From positions 6,454 to 70,453 of the forward strand of contig JAFSUU010000048.1 in assembly GCA_017445115.1 (NCBI GenBank): 64,000 nucleotides of DNA, written 5' to 3'. Each line of letters starts with the position of its first letter. Position 1 is the first letter of the stretch. The notes under the pieces are model-generated. The model saw nothing but the letters and a program-made list of their open reading frames with translations. It was not told where the DNA came from and did not search any database. Of this stretch, positions 34,915 to 42,936 are shown piece by piece. The position numbers were made by a program, and so were the translations under genes. This DNA comes from Clostridia bacterium. GTDB taxonomy: Bacteria > Bacillota_A > Clostridia > Oscillospirales > CAG-272.

Positions 34915-35747
34915 TGAAACAGCAGACACCGACAAAGAATTATGAAGGCAAGCTCCTCACATCAAAATCTCCTTTTGCGATAAATGAATCGTTCAGAGCG
35001 CTCAGAACAAATATGTTCTACACGTCGAAAGGTGAGAAGTGCCCGGTTTACGGAATTACAAGTTGCTTTGCTAACTCCGGCAAAAGCCTTATCATCGCAA
35101 ATACTGCGATCTCATTTTCACAGCTGAACAAAAAAGTTCTCCTTATCGACTGCGACCTTCGTAACTCCGTTGTTCATAAGGTCTTCGGAATCGAAAAAGG
35201 CCTCGGGATAAGCGAGCTTCTTGCCGGAAGCGACAACGCTGTTGACAAAGCGCTTCGCAAGACGCCCTACGATAATCTCCAGATCATAACGTCCGGAGGC
35301 ACGCCTCCCAACCCCACGGAGCTTCTTGCTTCCGACAGAATGGAGAAGCTTATAGGGATCTTAAAGAATCATTTTGACGTCATTTTTATCGACCTTCCTC
35401 CGATAGGCCTCGTATCCGACGCCGCTGTTATCAATGATATTGTCACCGGATACATCTTTGCCGTTCGTTCCGGCTTTGACGACAGGCGTGACGTGAACGC
35501 CGCTCTATCCGCTATGGAACAGATGGAGCTTAAGATCATCGGATTTATTCTCAATGACGTAAATGTAAAAGCCGTCAGCAAGTATACGAAATACGGAAAG
35601 TACGGCAGGTACGGCAGATACGGCCGTTACGGAAGGTATTCGAGATACGGAAGATATCAGAAATACGGAAAATACTACGGATACGGTAATAAGTATTCCG
35701 GAGGTTACGGCGGCTACGATAACAACAATTATTACAATAATTATTGA
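34914..35747 (+). CDS. CpsD/CapB-type bacterial tyrosine kinase with extreme Tyr-rich tail
   Basis: A 277-residue BY-kinase. Modified Walker A CFANSGKSL (about 48-56), Walker A' LLIDCDLRN (about 75-83) and Walker B VIFIDLPP (about 157-164) are in order. The C-terminus (from about 222) holds 19 tyrosines in about 55 residues, mostly (Gly/Ser)-Arg/Lys-Tyr triplets; typical CpsD tails have 4-7. Phosphorylation of this tail controls polysaccharide polymerisation in characterised systems. The tail DNA is a near-microsatellite of TACGG(A/C) units and could vary in length by slippage. Cotranscribed with cpsC- and cpsB-like genes. Confidence 0.88.
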   Translation: MKQQTPTKNYEGKLLTSKSPFAINESFRALRTNMFYTSKGEKCPVYGITSCFANSGKSLIIANTAISFSQLNKKVLLIDCDLRNSVVHKVFGIEKGLGISELLAGSDNAVDKALRKTPYDNLQIITSGGTPPNPTELLASDRMEKLIGILKNHFDVIFIDLPPIGLVSDAAVINDIVTGYIFAVRSGFDDRRDVNAALSAMEQMELKIIGFILNDVNVKAVSKYTKYGKYGRYGRYGRYGRYSRYGRYQKYGKYYGYGNKYSGGYGGYDNNNYYNNY

Positions 35748-35769
35748 TCGGTCGTACGTGTAACGATCT

Positions 35770-35792
35770 ACACCGCGTTCATTCAGCGGTGT
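35770..35792 (+). other. Hairpin between the kinase and phosphatase genes
   Basis: ACACCGC/GCGGTGT with a 9-nt loop ends just before the ribosome site of the phosphatase. No U-run follows, so it is more likely an mRNA processing or stability element than a terminator. Confidence 0.45.
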
Positions 35793-35808
35793 GAAAGAGG
35801 GTAGTTTT

Positions 35809-36504
35809 ATGAAAAGCGGAATTACTACTGACTTTCATGCGCATATTCTTCCCGGGGCAGATCACGGTTCAGACAGCGTTGAAACAAGCTTGAAACAGCT
35901 CCGTATGATCTCGTCATACGGAATTAAGAGGGTAGTCGCAACTCCTCACTTTTATCCCGAATCAGACAACGTCGATATGTTTCTTGAGAGAAGAGGGGAG
36001 TGTGCCGAAGATCTTAAGCGCTCGCTGCGCCCCGATGATCCGGAGATCATCCCCGGCGCCGAGGTGCTTATTTGCAACGGCATTGAGAGAATGGAGGGGC
36101 TTTCCCGCCTTGCCGTTCCCGGTACTAAATGCATTTTGCTCGAAATGCCGATGACAAAATGGAGCGACGTCACATACGACACCATTGAAGCTATTTCGCG
36201 AATGGACCTTGTCCCCGTGATGGCTCATATAGACAGGTACGATCCCGATAAGATTGAAGAGCTTATGCGCCTTAACGTTCTCGCTCAGCTTAATCCGGAT
36301 CCGTTTTTGTCCCACAAGGGCAGGAAATTTGCCGAAAGGTGGCTTGAGACCGGAAGAGTCGTCGCCGTAGGGAGCGATCTCCACATGGCGAGCGACAGAG
36401 CTTACAAGAGCTTTTCAACTGCCTGCGATGCGCTCGGCAAATATGCCGGACACGTCGAAAGATCGATGCAAAGACTTCTCGAAGGAGCCTGTCCTCTTGC
36501 ATAA
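35809..36504 (+). CDS. CpsB/YwqE-type PHP-family tyrosine-protein phosphatase
   Basis: A 231-residue PHP-fold, metal-dependent phosphatase that reverses the CpsD-type kinase. Metal ligands appear as TDFHAHILPGAD (about 6-17), ATPHFYPES (about 44-52), MAHIDRYDP (about 135) and SDLHMAS (about 187). A GTG at 35791 is in frame, but it lies in the hairpin; ATG 35809 has AGAGGG 7 nt upstream. It completes the sugar kinase-CpsC-CpsD-CpsB unit. No glycosyltransferases follow, so the polymer genes regulated by this module lie elsewhere. Confidence 0.88.
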   Translation: MKSGITTDFHAHILPGADHGSDSVETSLKQLRMISSYGIKRVVATPHFYPESDNVDMFLERRGECAEDLKRSLRPDDPEIIPGAEVLICNGIERMEGLSRLAVPGTKCILLEMPMTKWSDVTYDTIEAISRMDLVPVMAHIDRYDPDKIEELMRLNVLAQLNPDPFLSHKGRKFAERWLETGRVVAVGSDLHMASDRAYKSFSTACDALGKYAGHVERSMQRLLEGACPLA

Positions 36505-36540
36505 TTTGATATAAATACGTCGGAAACGCCGTGTGATCGA

Positions 36541-36571
36541 TTTTGCGCCCGTATTCAGGCGCAAAACTTTT
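36541..36571 (+). terminator. Terminator after the CpsB-type gene
   Basis: TTTTGCGCC/GGCGCAAAA with an 8-nt loop followed by CTTTTA. Confidence 0.65.
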
Positions 36572-36640
36572 ATCCCGACTGCGGCGAAAAAGTGAAATAA
36601 TACACGTTGATCATACGAATGGTATGACCGGAGGTTACTT

Positions 36641-37354
36641 ATGCTGAAAATCGAACATCTGACGAAAAAATACGGCGAAAAGGCAGCCGTAAACGACCTT
36701 TCGCTCCACATCAAGCCCGGCGAGATATACGGGTTTATAGGACACAACGGAGCCGGTAAAACCACGGCTCTCAAGAGCGTTGTCGGAATACTTAAATTTG
36801 ATGAGGGCGAAATATATATCGACGGTATCTCAATAAAAGACGATCCTCTCGCGTGCAAAGCAAAGACAGCGTATATTCCCGACAATCCGGATATATACGA
36901 CTATATGACCGGACAGAAATATCTTTCGTTCATCGCCGACGTCTTCCACGTTTCAAAAGAAGACCGTGACGCGAGAATAAAGAAATACGCCGAACTTTTT
37001 GAAATCACACAGTCTCTGCCGAATCCGATAGCGTCGTATTCGCACGGCATGAAGCAGAAACTCGTCCTTATCTCGGCTCTTATCCATGATCCGAAGCTCG
37101 TGATAATGGACGAACCTTTCGTCGGACTCGACCCGAAAGCGGCGCATATCCTTAAAGAGCTGATGAGGGAAATATGCAATAAGGGCGGAGCGATCTTCTT
37201 TTCGACTCACGTTCTTGAAGTCGCCGAAAAGCTCTGTGACAAGGTTGCTATAATTAAGGAAGGAAAGCTTATCCGCTCCGGCACGATGGACGAGGTCAAA
37301 GGGGATGAATCCCTTGAGAACGTCTTCCTTGAACTGGAGGCTGACAATGCTTAA
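36641..37354 (+). CDS. ABC transporter ATP-binding protein
   Basis: A 237-residue ATPase: Walker A GHNGAGKTT (about 34-42), signature YSHGMKQKL (about 133-141, a variant of LSGGQ), Walker B KLVIMDEPFVGLDP (about 152-165), switch His in FFSTHVLE. It belongs to the type fused to two-component exporters such as YtrB/NatA. Its last codons overlap the permease gene by 8 nt, so the pair is coupled. GGAGG is positioned upstream of ATG 36641. Substrate unknown. Confidence 0.92.
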   Translation: MLKIEHLTKKYGEKAAVNDLSLHIKPGEIYGFIGHNGAGKTTALKSVVGILKFDEGEIYIDGISIKDDPLACKAKTAYIPDNPDIYDYMTGQKYLSFIADVFHVSKEDRDARIKKYAELFEITQSLPNPIASYSHGMKQKLVLISALIHDPKLVIMDEPFVGLDPKAAHILKELMREICNKGGAIFFSTHVLEVAEKLCDKVAIIKEGKLIRSGTMDEVKGDESLENVFLELEADNA

Positions 37355-38951
37355 AGTATTGATAAATAAACAGCTCACCGAGATCTTCCGCAATTTCTTT
37401 TTTGATCAGAAGAAAAACCGCGCAAGGTCGAAGGCGGCGACGGCCGCAATGATCGCCGGGCTGTTCTTTCTTCTGTACGCCGTCGTTGGCGGTATGTTCG
37501 GATTCTACGCGTACAATCTCGTTCCGATAGCGTCCGCCGGGTTCGGATGGATGTACCACCTTATTTTCGGCGGAGTAGGACTTCTGTTCGGCATATTCGG
37601 AAGCGTGTTCAATACCTATTCCGGACTCTATCTCGCAAAGGACAACGACCTGCTTCTCTCAATGCCGATACCTCCTATTAAGATCGTAACGGCGAGAACG
37701 TTCAGCGTATTCATTATGAGCCTTATGTACTCGTCTATGATAACGCTTCCGACGACTGTGATCTATTTTATCTTCGTTCCGCAGACTGTGATGAGCGTCA
37801 TCGGTTCGATCGCGCTGATCCTTACGGTCGCTCTGCTCGTCTTCGTCCTCTCGTGCCTGCTCGGATGGGTCGTCGCTAAGATCTCGGTCAAACTCAAGGG
37901 ACGCGGATACGTCATTGTTATCATCTCGCTTGTGTTTGTGGTATTGTATTACGTTTTGTTCTTCAAAGCGGCTGATATCGTTCAGAACATCATAAAAAAC
38001 GCCGCGATATACGGCGAAAGCATAAAAGACAACGCGTATCCGTTCTATCTGTTCGGCAGTATGGGAGAGGGGAACGCGCTTGCAACAGCGATCTTCTTCG
38101 GGGCTGCGCTCGTTCTTGCCGCGCTTTCGATGTATGTTCTTTCACGCACGTTCATAAAGGTAGCTACTTCATTGAAAAGCGAGCCCACCGCTTACGGAAA
38201 ATCGAAAAATATCGCGCAGAAGAGCGTGTTCTCAACGCTGCTCTCAAAAGAGTACACGAGATTCAAGACGTGCTCGACGTATATGTTAAACTGTTCTCTC
38301 GGAACGCTGCTTCTTCCGGCGCTCGGCGTGTTTATTCTTTTCAAAACAGATACTGTTAAGGCTGTCATTTCTTCAATATTCACCGCATTTCCGGGCGCCG
38401 AGATCGCGATGTTCTGCTTCGCGATATGCTTCATCGCCGCGACGAACGCTGTGACGGTGCCCTCGGTCTCGCTTGAAGGAAAGTCGCTCTGGATGATGAG
38501 TTCGCTTCCGATCGATCCGAAAGAGCCGCTCCTTGCAAAACTTGCGCTTCACCTTATCCTGACCGTTCCGTCGGTGGTGATCTGCTCGGTGTGCGCCGCG
38601 ATAGCTATTAAACCCGGGGCACTCGGAACGGTACTCATTATTGTCCTCCCCGCAGTGTTCACGCTGATGAACGCCGCGCTCGGCCTTATCATCGGAATAC
38701 TTAAACCCAACCTCAACTGGACGAGAGAGATCGTACCGATAAAGCAGAGCGCCTGCATCATCATCTATCTGATCGCAAGCTTCGCCGCGGTTATAGTTCC
38801 CGCTCTCATTTATTTCACTGCATTGAAGGGAGCCGTCAGTGCGACTTTGTTCCTCTTCGTCGTGCTCGCTGTTTACACTGCGGCAGCGGTGTATGAGATC
38901 GTGTGGCTCATGCGCCGCGGGACACAGAAATTTGCTGCGCTGTGCGCTTGA
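37347..38951 (+). CDS. ABC transporter permease, multi-helix exporter family
   Basis: A 534-residue membrane protein with about 12 hydrophobic segments in two similar halves, the pattern of large putative ABC exporter permeases of Firmicutes. It begins with a cytoplasmic basic stretch (FFFDQKKNRARSKA, about 17-30) before helix 1. A frame opens at 37305, but GGAGG at 37337-37341 serves ATG 37347, inside the end of the ATPase gene. Partner of the ATPase; the cargo cannot be deduced. Confidence 0.85.
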   Translation: MLKVLINKQLTEIFRNFFFDQKKNRARSKAATAAMIAGLFFLLYAVVGGMFGFYAYNLVPIASAGFGWMYHLIFGGVGLLFGIFGSVFNTYSGLYLAKDNDLLLSMPIPPIKIVTARTFSVFIMSLMYSSMITLPTTVIYFIFVPQTVMSVIGSIALILTVALLVFVLSCLLGWVVAKISVKLKGRGYVIVIISLVFVVLYYVLFFKAADIVQNIIKNAAIYGESIKDNAYPFYLFGSMGEGNALATAIFFGAALVLAALSMYVLSRTFIKVATSLKSEPTAYGKSKNIAQKSVFSTLLSKEYTRFKTCSTYMLNCSLGTLLLPALGVFILFKTDTVKAVISSIFTAFPGAEIAMFCFAICFIAATNAVTVPSVSLEGKSLWMMSSLPIDPKEPLLAKLALHLILTVPSVVICSVCAAIAIKPGALGTVLIIVLPAVFTLMNAALGLIIGILKPNLNWTREIVPIKQSACIIIYLIASFAAVIVPALIYFTALKGAVSATLFLFVVLAVYTAAAVYEIVWLMRRGTQKFAALCA

Positions 38952-38966
38952 ATCGGAGTCGATAAT

Positions 38967-39347
38967 ATGAAAAAAGTATCTGTATTCATTTTGCTGTCGA
39001 TAATGGTGTCGATAATATGTCTCGCCTCATGTTCTCAAAGCGCCGATAATAATCAAAGATCCGAAAAGAATGATCAGACAGTGACTATCCCCGAAGATCT
39101 CATTTACGGGCCTTTGCCGGACGAAAATGCTGCTGTGGAAGCGGCGACTGAAGCGTTGATCTCGCTGCATATCGACGCTACCGATAAGCGCAGCGCGGAA
39201 AAAGTTGATTACGATGATAATACCGGTATCTGGACCGTTCATTTTGCCCGCAGACCCGAAGGAGATAAAATTGTGATAGGTGATGAATATTCGGTACAGC
39301 TGAACAAATCAGACGGAAAAGTCATTGAAGTCAGATATTGGGAATGA
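38967..39347 (+). CDS. Small predicted lipoprotein
   Basis: A 126-residue protein with lipobox LASC (Cys about 22). The mature domain (about 45-126) contains ENAAVEAATEALISLHIDAT and VIGDEYSVQLNKSDGKVIEVRYW, reminiscent of PepSY-like or NTF2-like folds that bind or inhibit periplasmic and surface enzymes. It follows the permease by 15 nt and ends just before a strong terminator, so it is part of the ABC operon. Function unknown. Confidence 0.68.
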   Translation: MKKVSVFILLSIMVSIICLASCSQSADNNQRSEKNDQTVTIPEDLIYGPLPDENAAVEAATEALISLHIDATDKRSAEKVDYDDNTGIWTVHFARRPEGDKIVIGDEYSVQLNKSDGKVIEVRYWE

Positions 39348-39361
39348 TCGCAAAATAAAAG

Positions 39362-39393
39362 AGACCGCCGAGAGATCGGCGGTCTAGTTTTTT
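39362..39393. terminator. Bidirectional terminator between convergent operons
   Basis: AGACCGCCGA/TCGGCGGTCT with a GAGA loop, followed by AGTTTTTT and preceded by AAAATAAAAG. It closes the ABC operon (plus) and the aromatic operon (minus; aroF stop at 39392). Confidence 0.92.
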
Positions 39394-40420
39394 AGAGCTT
39401 ATCAGCTATATCAAATATCAGTTTTTCCGTCTTCTCCCAGCCGAGGCATGGGTCGGTGATGGATTTTCCGTAGGCGTGCTCTTCGATCTTGCAGGCGCCG
39501 TCTTCGAGGTAGCTCTCGATCATAAGCCCTTTTACAAGGCGGCGTATGTCGGAATTCTTCGACATACTGTAAAGAACGTCTTTTGCTATCCTCACCTGCT
39601 CGAGATACTGCTTACCGGAATTTGCGTGGTTCGTGTCGACGATCACAGCCGGGTTGACGAGTCCGCCGTTTGCGTACATTTCGTTGACGCGCAGCAGGTC
39701 TTCGTAGTGGTAGTTCGAGATATTGTGACCGTAGTAATCGGTCATTCCGCGTAGTATCGCGTGAGCGAGAGGGTTGCCCGTGCTGTGAACTTCCCATCCG
39801 CGGTAGAGGAATGTGTGAGAACTCTGCGCCGCGGTGACGGAATTCATCATGACCGTAAGATCGCCGCCCGTGGGATTCTTCATGCCGACGGGAATGTTGA
39901 GACCGCTCGCGACGAGACGGTGCTGTTGGTTTTCGACAGACCTTGCGCCTACTGCGACGTATGAAAGCAGGTCGGAGAGGTATCTGTGGTTCTCGGGATA
40001 GAGCATTTCATCAGCGCAGCTGAAACCGTAGTCTTTAAGAGCCGAAAGATGGAGATCGCGTATTGCGATTATGCCCTTGAGCATATCCGGGCGCGCGTCG
40101 GGGTTGGGCTGATGAAGCATACCCTTATAGCCTGCGCCTGTGGTTCTCGGCTTGTTCGTATATATCCTCGGTATGATCAGTATCTTGTCGGAGACCTGAT
40201 CTGCAACTTTGCGCAGACGTCCGATATATTCGAGCACCGGCTCTCTTGAGTCCGCTGAGCAGGGACCGATGACGAGGATAAACTTGTCGGATTCACCTTT
40301 GAATACTTTTTCGATCTCCTCATCTCTTTTTGCCTTTACTGACGCCATCTCGTCCGTAATGGGGTACATTTTTTTGACTTCCTGCGGAATGGGAAGTTTT
40401 CTTGCAAATTCCAGATTCAT
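39392..40420 (-). CDS. aroF: 3-deoxy-D-arabino-heptulosonate 7-phosphate synthase, type I alpha
   Basis: This is the first enzyme of the shikimate pathway (phosphoenolpyruvate + erythrose-4-phosphate to DAHP). The 342 residues match the E. coli AroF/G/H class: LVIGPCSADS (about 48-57), PRIYTNKPRTTGAGYKGML (about 83-101, PEP site), KNPTGGDLTVMMNSV (about 185-199), and DTNHANSGK (about 264-272) with the metal His. AroG-type enzymes are feedback-inhibited by an aromatic amino acid; which one is not readable here. It is the last gene of the attenuator-controlled operon, 24 nt after tyrA, and abuts the terminator. Confidence 0.95.
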   Translation of the reverse strand: MNLEFARKLPIPQEVKKMYPITDEMASVKAKRDEEIEKVFKGESDKFILVIGPCSADSREPVLEYIGRLRKVADQVSDKILIIPRIYTNKPRTTGAGYKGMLHQPNPDARPDMLKGIIAIRDLHLSALKDYGFSCADEMLYPENHRYLSDLLSYVAVGARSVENQQHRLVASGLNIPVGMKNPTGGDLTVMMNSVTAAQSSHTFLYRGWEVHSTGNPLAHAILRGMTDYYGHNISNYHYEDLLRVNEMYANGGLVNPAVIVDTNHANSGKQYLEQVRIAKDVLYSMSKNSDIRRLVKGLMIESYLEDGACKIEEHAYGKSITDPCLGWEKTEKLIFDIADKL

Positions 40421-40444
40421 TGTTTTTGCCTTTCGATATCCGAT

Positions 40445-41317
40445 TTATTTGTCAAATCTTTCGCGCCTTTCGGTGGAAAGCTTCATCATTTCTCTCATTT
40501 TTTCTCTGTCTTCGCGCTTCAGCGCGTCCTCAAGTTCTGTGAACCGGTCTTTGAAGACGTCCATCACGCGGAGCAGTTTTTCTTTGTTCGCTATGAACAG
40601 TTCGCTCCACATCTCGTCGTTGATCTTGGCTATGCGGGTGAGGTCCCTGAACGAGTCGCCGGTGAATTTGTTGATGTCCGGGTCGTCGCTCGAACACATC
40701 AGCGACACGGCGATACAGTGGGTGAGCTGTGACAGAAATGCGATCATTTTGTCGTGTTCGTCGGGAGACAGAACGGAGATGCGCGCAAAGCCGAGCGTTT
40801 CTCCGAGCGCACGGCAGATCTCGATCGCGCTGTCGGTGTTATTTTCCGTGGGGACTATTATATAGTTTGCGACTCTGAAAATGGAGTCGTCGCTGTACTT
40901 TATCCCGCTCTTTTCTCTGCCCGCCATCGGGTGAGCCGCGATGAATTCGCAGTCGCCGCGGAGTATGCTCTGGACTTTTCCGACAACGCTTTCTTTGACG
41001 CCGGTGACGTCGGTGATGATCGTGCCGGGCTTGAAGTATTCTTGATTTTCCTCGATCCACGAGGAGACCGTGTGCGGATAAAGCGCTATTATCACGAGGT
41101 CGGCGTCGCCGATCAGTTCGGGATCCGGGTTTGACGCACCGCGCTTTATCATACCGCGTGCGAGCGCATAATCAATGGTTTCGGCGCTTCTCGTTATCGC
41201 GCTGACGTCGTAACCCTGTTTTGTAAGGGCAGACGCGTACGAGCCTCCTATCATACCGAGACCGACTATCAGTATCTTCGTATCTTTTCCGAGTATATAT
41301 TTCTTATCGAGTGTCAT
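40445..41317 (-). CDS. tyrA: Prephenate dehydrogenase
   Basis: It oxidises prephenate to 4-hydroxyphenylpyruvate for tyrosine synthesis. The 290 residues show the Rossmann loop VGLGMIGGSYASALTK (about 18-33), TDVTGVKE (about 92-99), HPMAGREKSG (about 115-124) with the catalytic His, and an all-helical C-terminal domain. No ACT domain is present, unlike longer Bacillus TyrA. Start ATG 41317 lies inside the end of aroA with GAGGTG upstream, so they are translationally coupled. The final transamination could be done by HisC, encoded nearby. Confidence 0.93.
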   Translation of the reverse strand: MTLDKKYILGKDTKILIVGLGMIGGSYASALTKQGYDVSAITRSAETIDYALARGMIKRGASNPDPELIGDADLVIIALYPHTVSSWIEENQEYFKPGTIITDVTGVKESVVGKVQSILRGDCEFIAAHPMAGREKSGIKYSDDSIFRVANYIIVPTENNTDSAIEICRALGETLGFARISVLSPDEHDKMIAFLSQLTHCIAVSLMCSSDDPDINKFTGDSFRDLTRIAKINDEMWSELFIANKEKLLRVMDVFKDRFTELEDALKREDREKMREMMKLSTERRERFDK

Positions 41318-42506
41318 TTGACGTCACCTCAATTCCGAGTTTCGCGATATCCCCGAAAAATCCGGGATAACTCTTGTTCACCGCTTCGGCTTGATCGATC
41401 TCTCCGCCGGTCACCGTGCAGAGGACCGCAAGCGACATCGCTATACGGTGATCGTTGTGAGACATGAGAACTCTGTCAGGGCGGTGAAGTATGCCGTTTA
41501 CTGTCACGCTGTTTTCCGAAACATCAAGCGTGACGCCGAATGCAGAGAGCTCTTCCTTCATCGCCGACGAGCGGTCGCTTTCTTTGTAAACGAGCCGCTT
41601 TGTCCCCGTAAACTTTCCGCCGCCCTGATATGCGGCGAGCGCAAACAGTATCGGCGCGAGGTCAGGACAGTCGGAAACGTCTGCTGTCTTTCCGCGTCTG
41701 ATCTTCTCAAACAGATCGGGATAAACTCTGTCTCCCTGTTCGGTCTCGGGGGAGAGACCCGTCACGGTTACGTTACCGCCGACGAAGTTCAATGCTTCGA
41801 GAAAAGCGGCGTTTGAACAGTCGCCTTCGACCGTATAATCTTCAGGAATAAAATGCGATTCTCTTTTTATCAGATAGCCGTCGTCAGTCTTTTCGACGTT
41901 CTTGCCGAAAGCACTCATTACGGAAAGAGTAATATCTACGTAAGATGCGCTCTCCGCTTTGCCGGTCACGTGGATCCTGCTCTCACCGTCAAGCGAGGAA
42001 AGCGCTGTCAGAAGTCCTGTCGTGAACTGACTGCTTTTTTCCATCGAAACGGAGTAGTCACCGGGCGTGAGCTTTCCGGATACTTTGACGCCGTCCGAAA
42101 ACTTCTCAAACACAAAGCCGCGCTCGCGGCAGAGCTCTTCATATTCTTCGAGGGGACGGGACAAGAGCTTTTCGGTCCCGCGGAGCGTTATCTCGCTGCC
42201 GGAGATAAGACACAACGGAAGAATGAACCTCAGCGTGCTTCCGCTCTCGCCGCAGTCAAGGACACATGACGGCGTTTTTCTCGGATCGAGAGTTCCGAGA
42301 TATACATCTTTTCCGCGTATTTCGACTTTTGCACCAAGAGCCTCAAGACAGGAGAGCGTTGCCGATATATCGTTTGACATATCCACGTTTCTCACAACGC
42401 TGCCGCTTGTCAAAGCTGCGCATATAAGCGCGCGGTGCGCGACGCTTTTTGAAGGCGGTGCCGGTGCCACGCCTTCGGCGCGGCAGGGTTTGATTTCAAC
42501 TTTCAT
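41304..42506 (-). CDS. aroA: 3-phosphoshikimate 1-carboxyvinyltransferase (EPSP synthase)
   Basis: It joins PEP to shikimate-3-phosphate. The 400 residues have the two inverse domains with PPSKSVAHRALICAALTSG (about 17-35), LDCGESGSTLRFILP (about 83-97), SSQFTTGLLTALS (about 154-166), EGDCSNAAF (about 220) and YKESDRSSAMKEELSAFG (about 312-329) plus NDHRIAMSLAVL (about 356). The frame extends to 42554, but ATG 42506 (MKVEIKPC) follows AAGGA and lies one base after the aroQ stop. Confidence 0.95.
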   Translation of the reverse strand: MKVEIKPCRAEGVAPAPPSKSVAHRALICAALTSGSVVRNVDMSNDISATLSCLEALGAKVEIRGKDVYLGTLDPRKTPSCVLDCGESGSTLRFILPLCLISGSEITLRGTEKLLSRPLEEYEELCRERGFVFEKFSDGVKVSGKLTPGDYSVSMEKSSQFTTGLLTALSSLDGESRIHVTGKAESASYVDITLSVMSAFGKNVEKTDDGYLIKRESHFIPEDYTVEGDCSNAAFLEALNFVGGNVTVTGLSPETEQGDRVYPDLFEKIRRGKTADVSDCPDLAPILFALAAYQGGGKFTGTKRLVYKESDRSSAMKEELSAFGVTLDVSENSVTVNGILHRPDRVLMSHNDHRIAMSLAVLCTVTGGEIDQAEAVNKSYPGFFGDIAKLGIEVTSNDTR

Positions 42507-42507
42507 A

Positions 42508-42936
42508 TTATTCCTTATTGACGAGTATGTCCATCGCTTCGAGATACCCGGCAAGTCCGTGACCGGCGACCGTTGCGATGCACGCTTCTCTTACGTAGCT
42601 TATCTGTCTGAACGCTTCGCGCGATGAAACGTCGGAGATATGGACTTCGACCGTCGGTATCGCGACAGCCTTGATCGCGTCCGCTATCGCAACGCTCGTG
42701 TGAGTGTATCCGGCGGGATTTATCACTATCGCGTCGAATTCACCGAGCGCGTCCTGGATGCAGTCGATTATATCTCCCTCGTGATTCGACTGAAATATAC
42801 CGACCTCGACTCCGAGCTCCTTCGCGTGATCTTCGATCATATCGACGAGCGTGTTGTAGTCCTCGCGTCCGTAAATATCCGGCTCGCGTATGCCGAGCAG
42901 GTTGAGATTCGGACCGTTTATAATCAGAATTTTCAT
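42508..42936 (-). CDS. aroQ: 3-dehydroquinate dehydratase, type II
   Basis: It dehydrates 3-dehydroquinate to 3-dehydroshikimate. The 142-residue, flavodoxin-like type II enzyme shows IINGPNLNLLGIREPDIYG (about 4-22, active-site Tyr), NPAGYTHTSVAI (about 73-84), EVHISDVSSREAFR (about 96-109, catalytic His) and the GHGLAGY lid end. Its start overlaps the aroEK stop (TAATG). Confidence 0.96.
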   Translation of the reverse strand: MKILIINGPNLNLLGIREPDIYGREDYNTLVDMIEDHAKELGVEVGIFQSNHEGDIIDCIQDALGEFDAIVINPAGYTHTSVAIADAIKAVAIPTVEVHISDVSSREAFRQISYVREACIATVAGHGLAGYLEAMDILVNKE

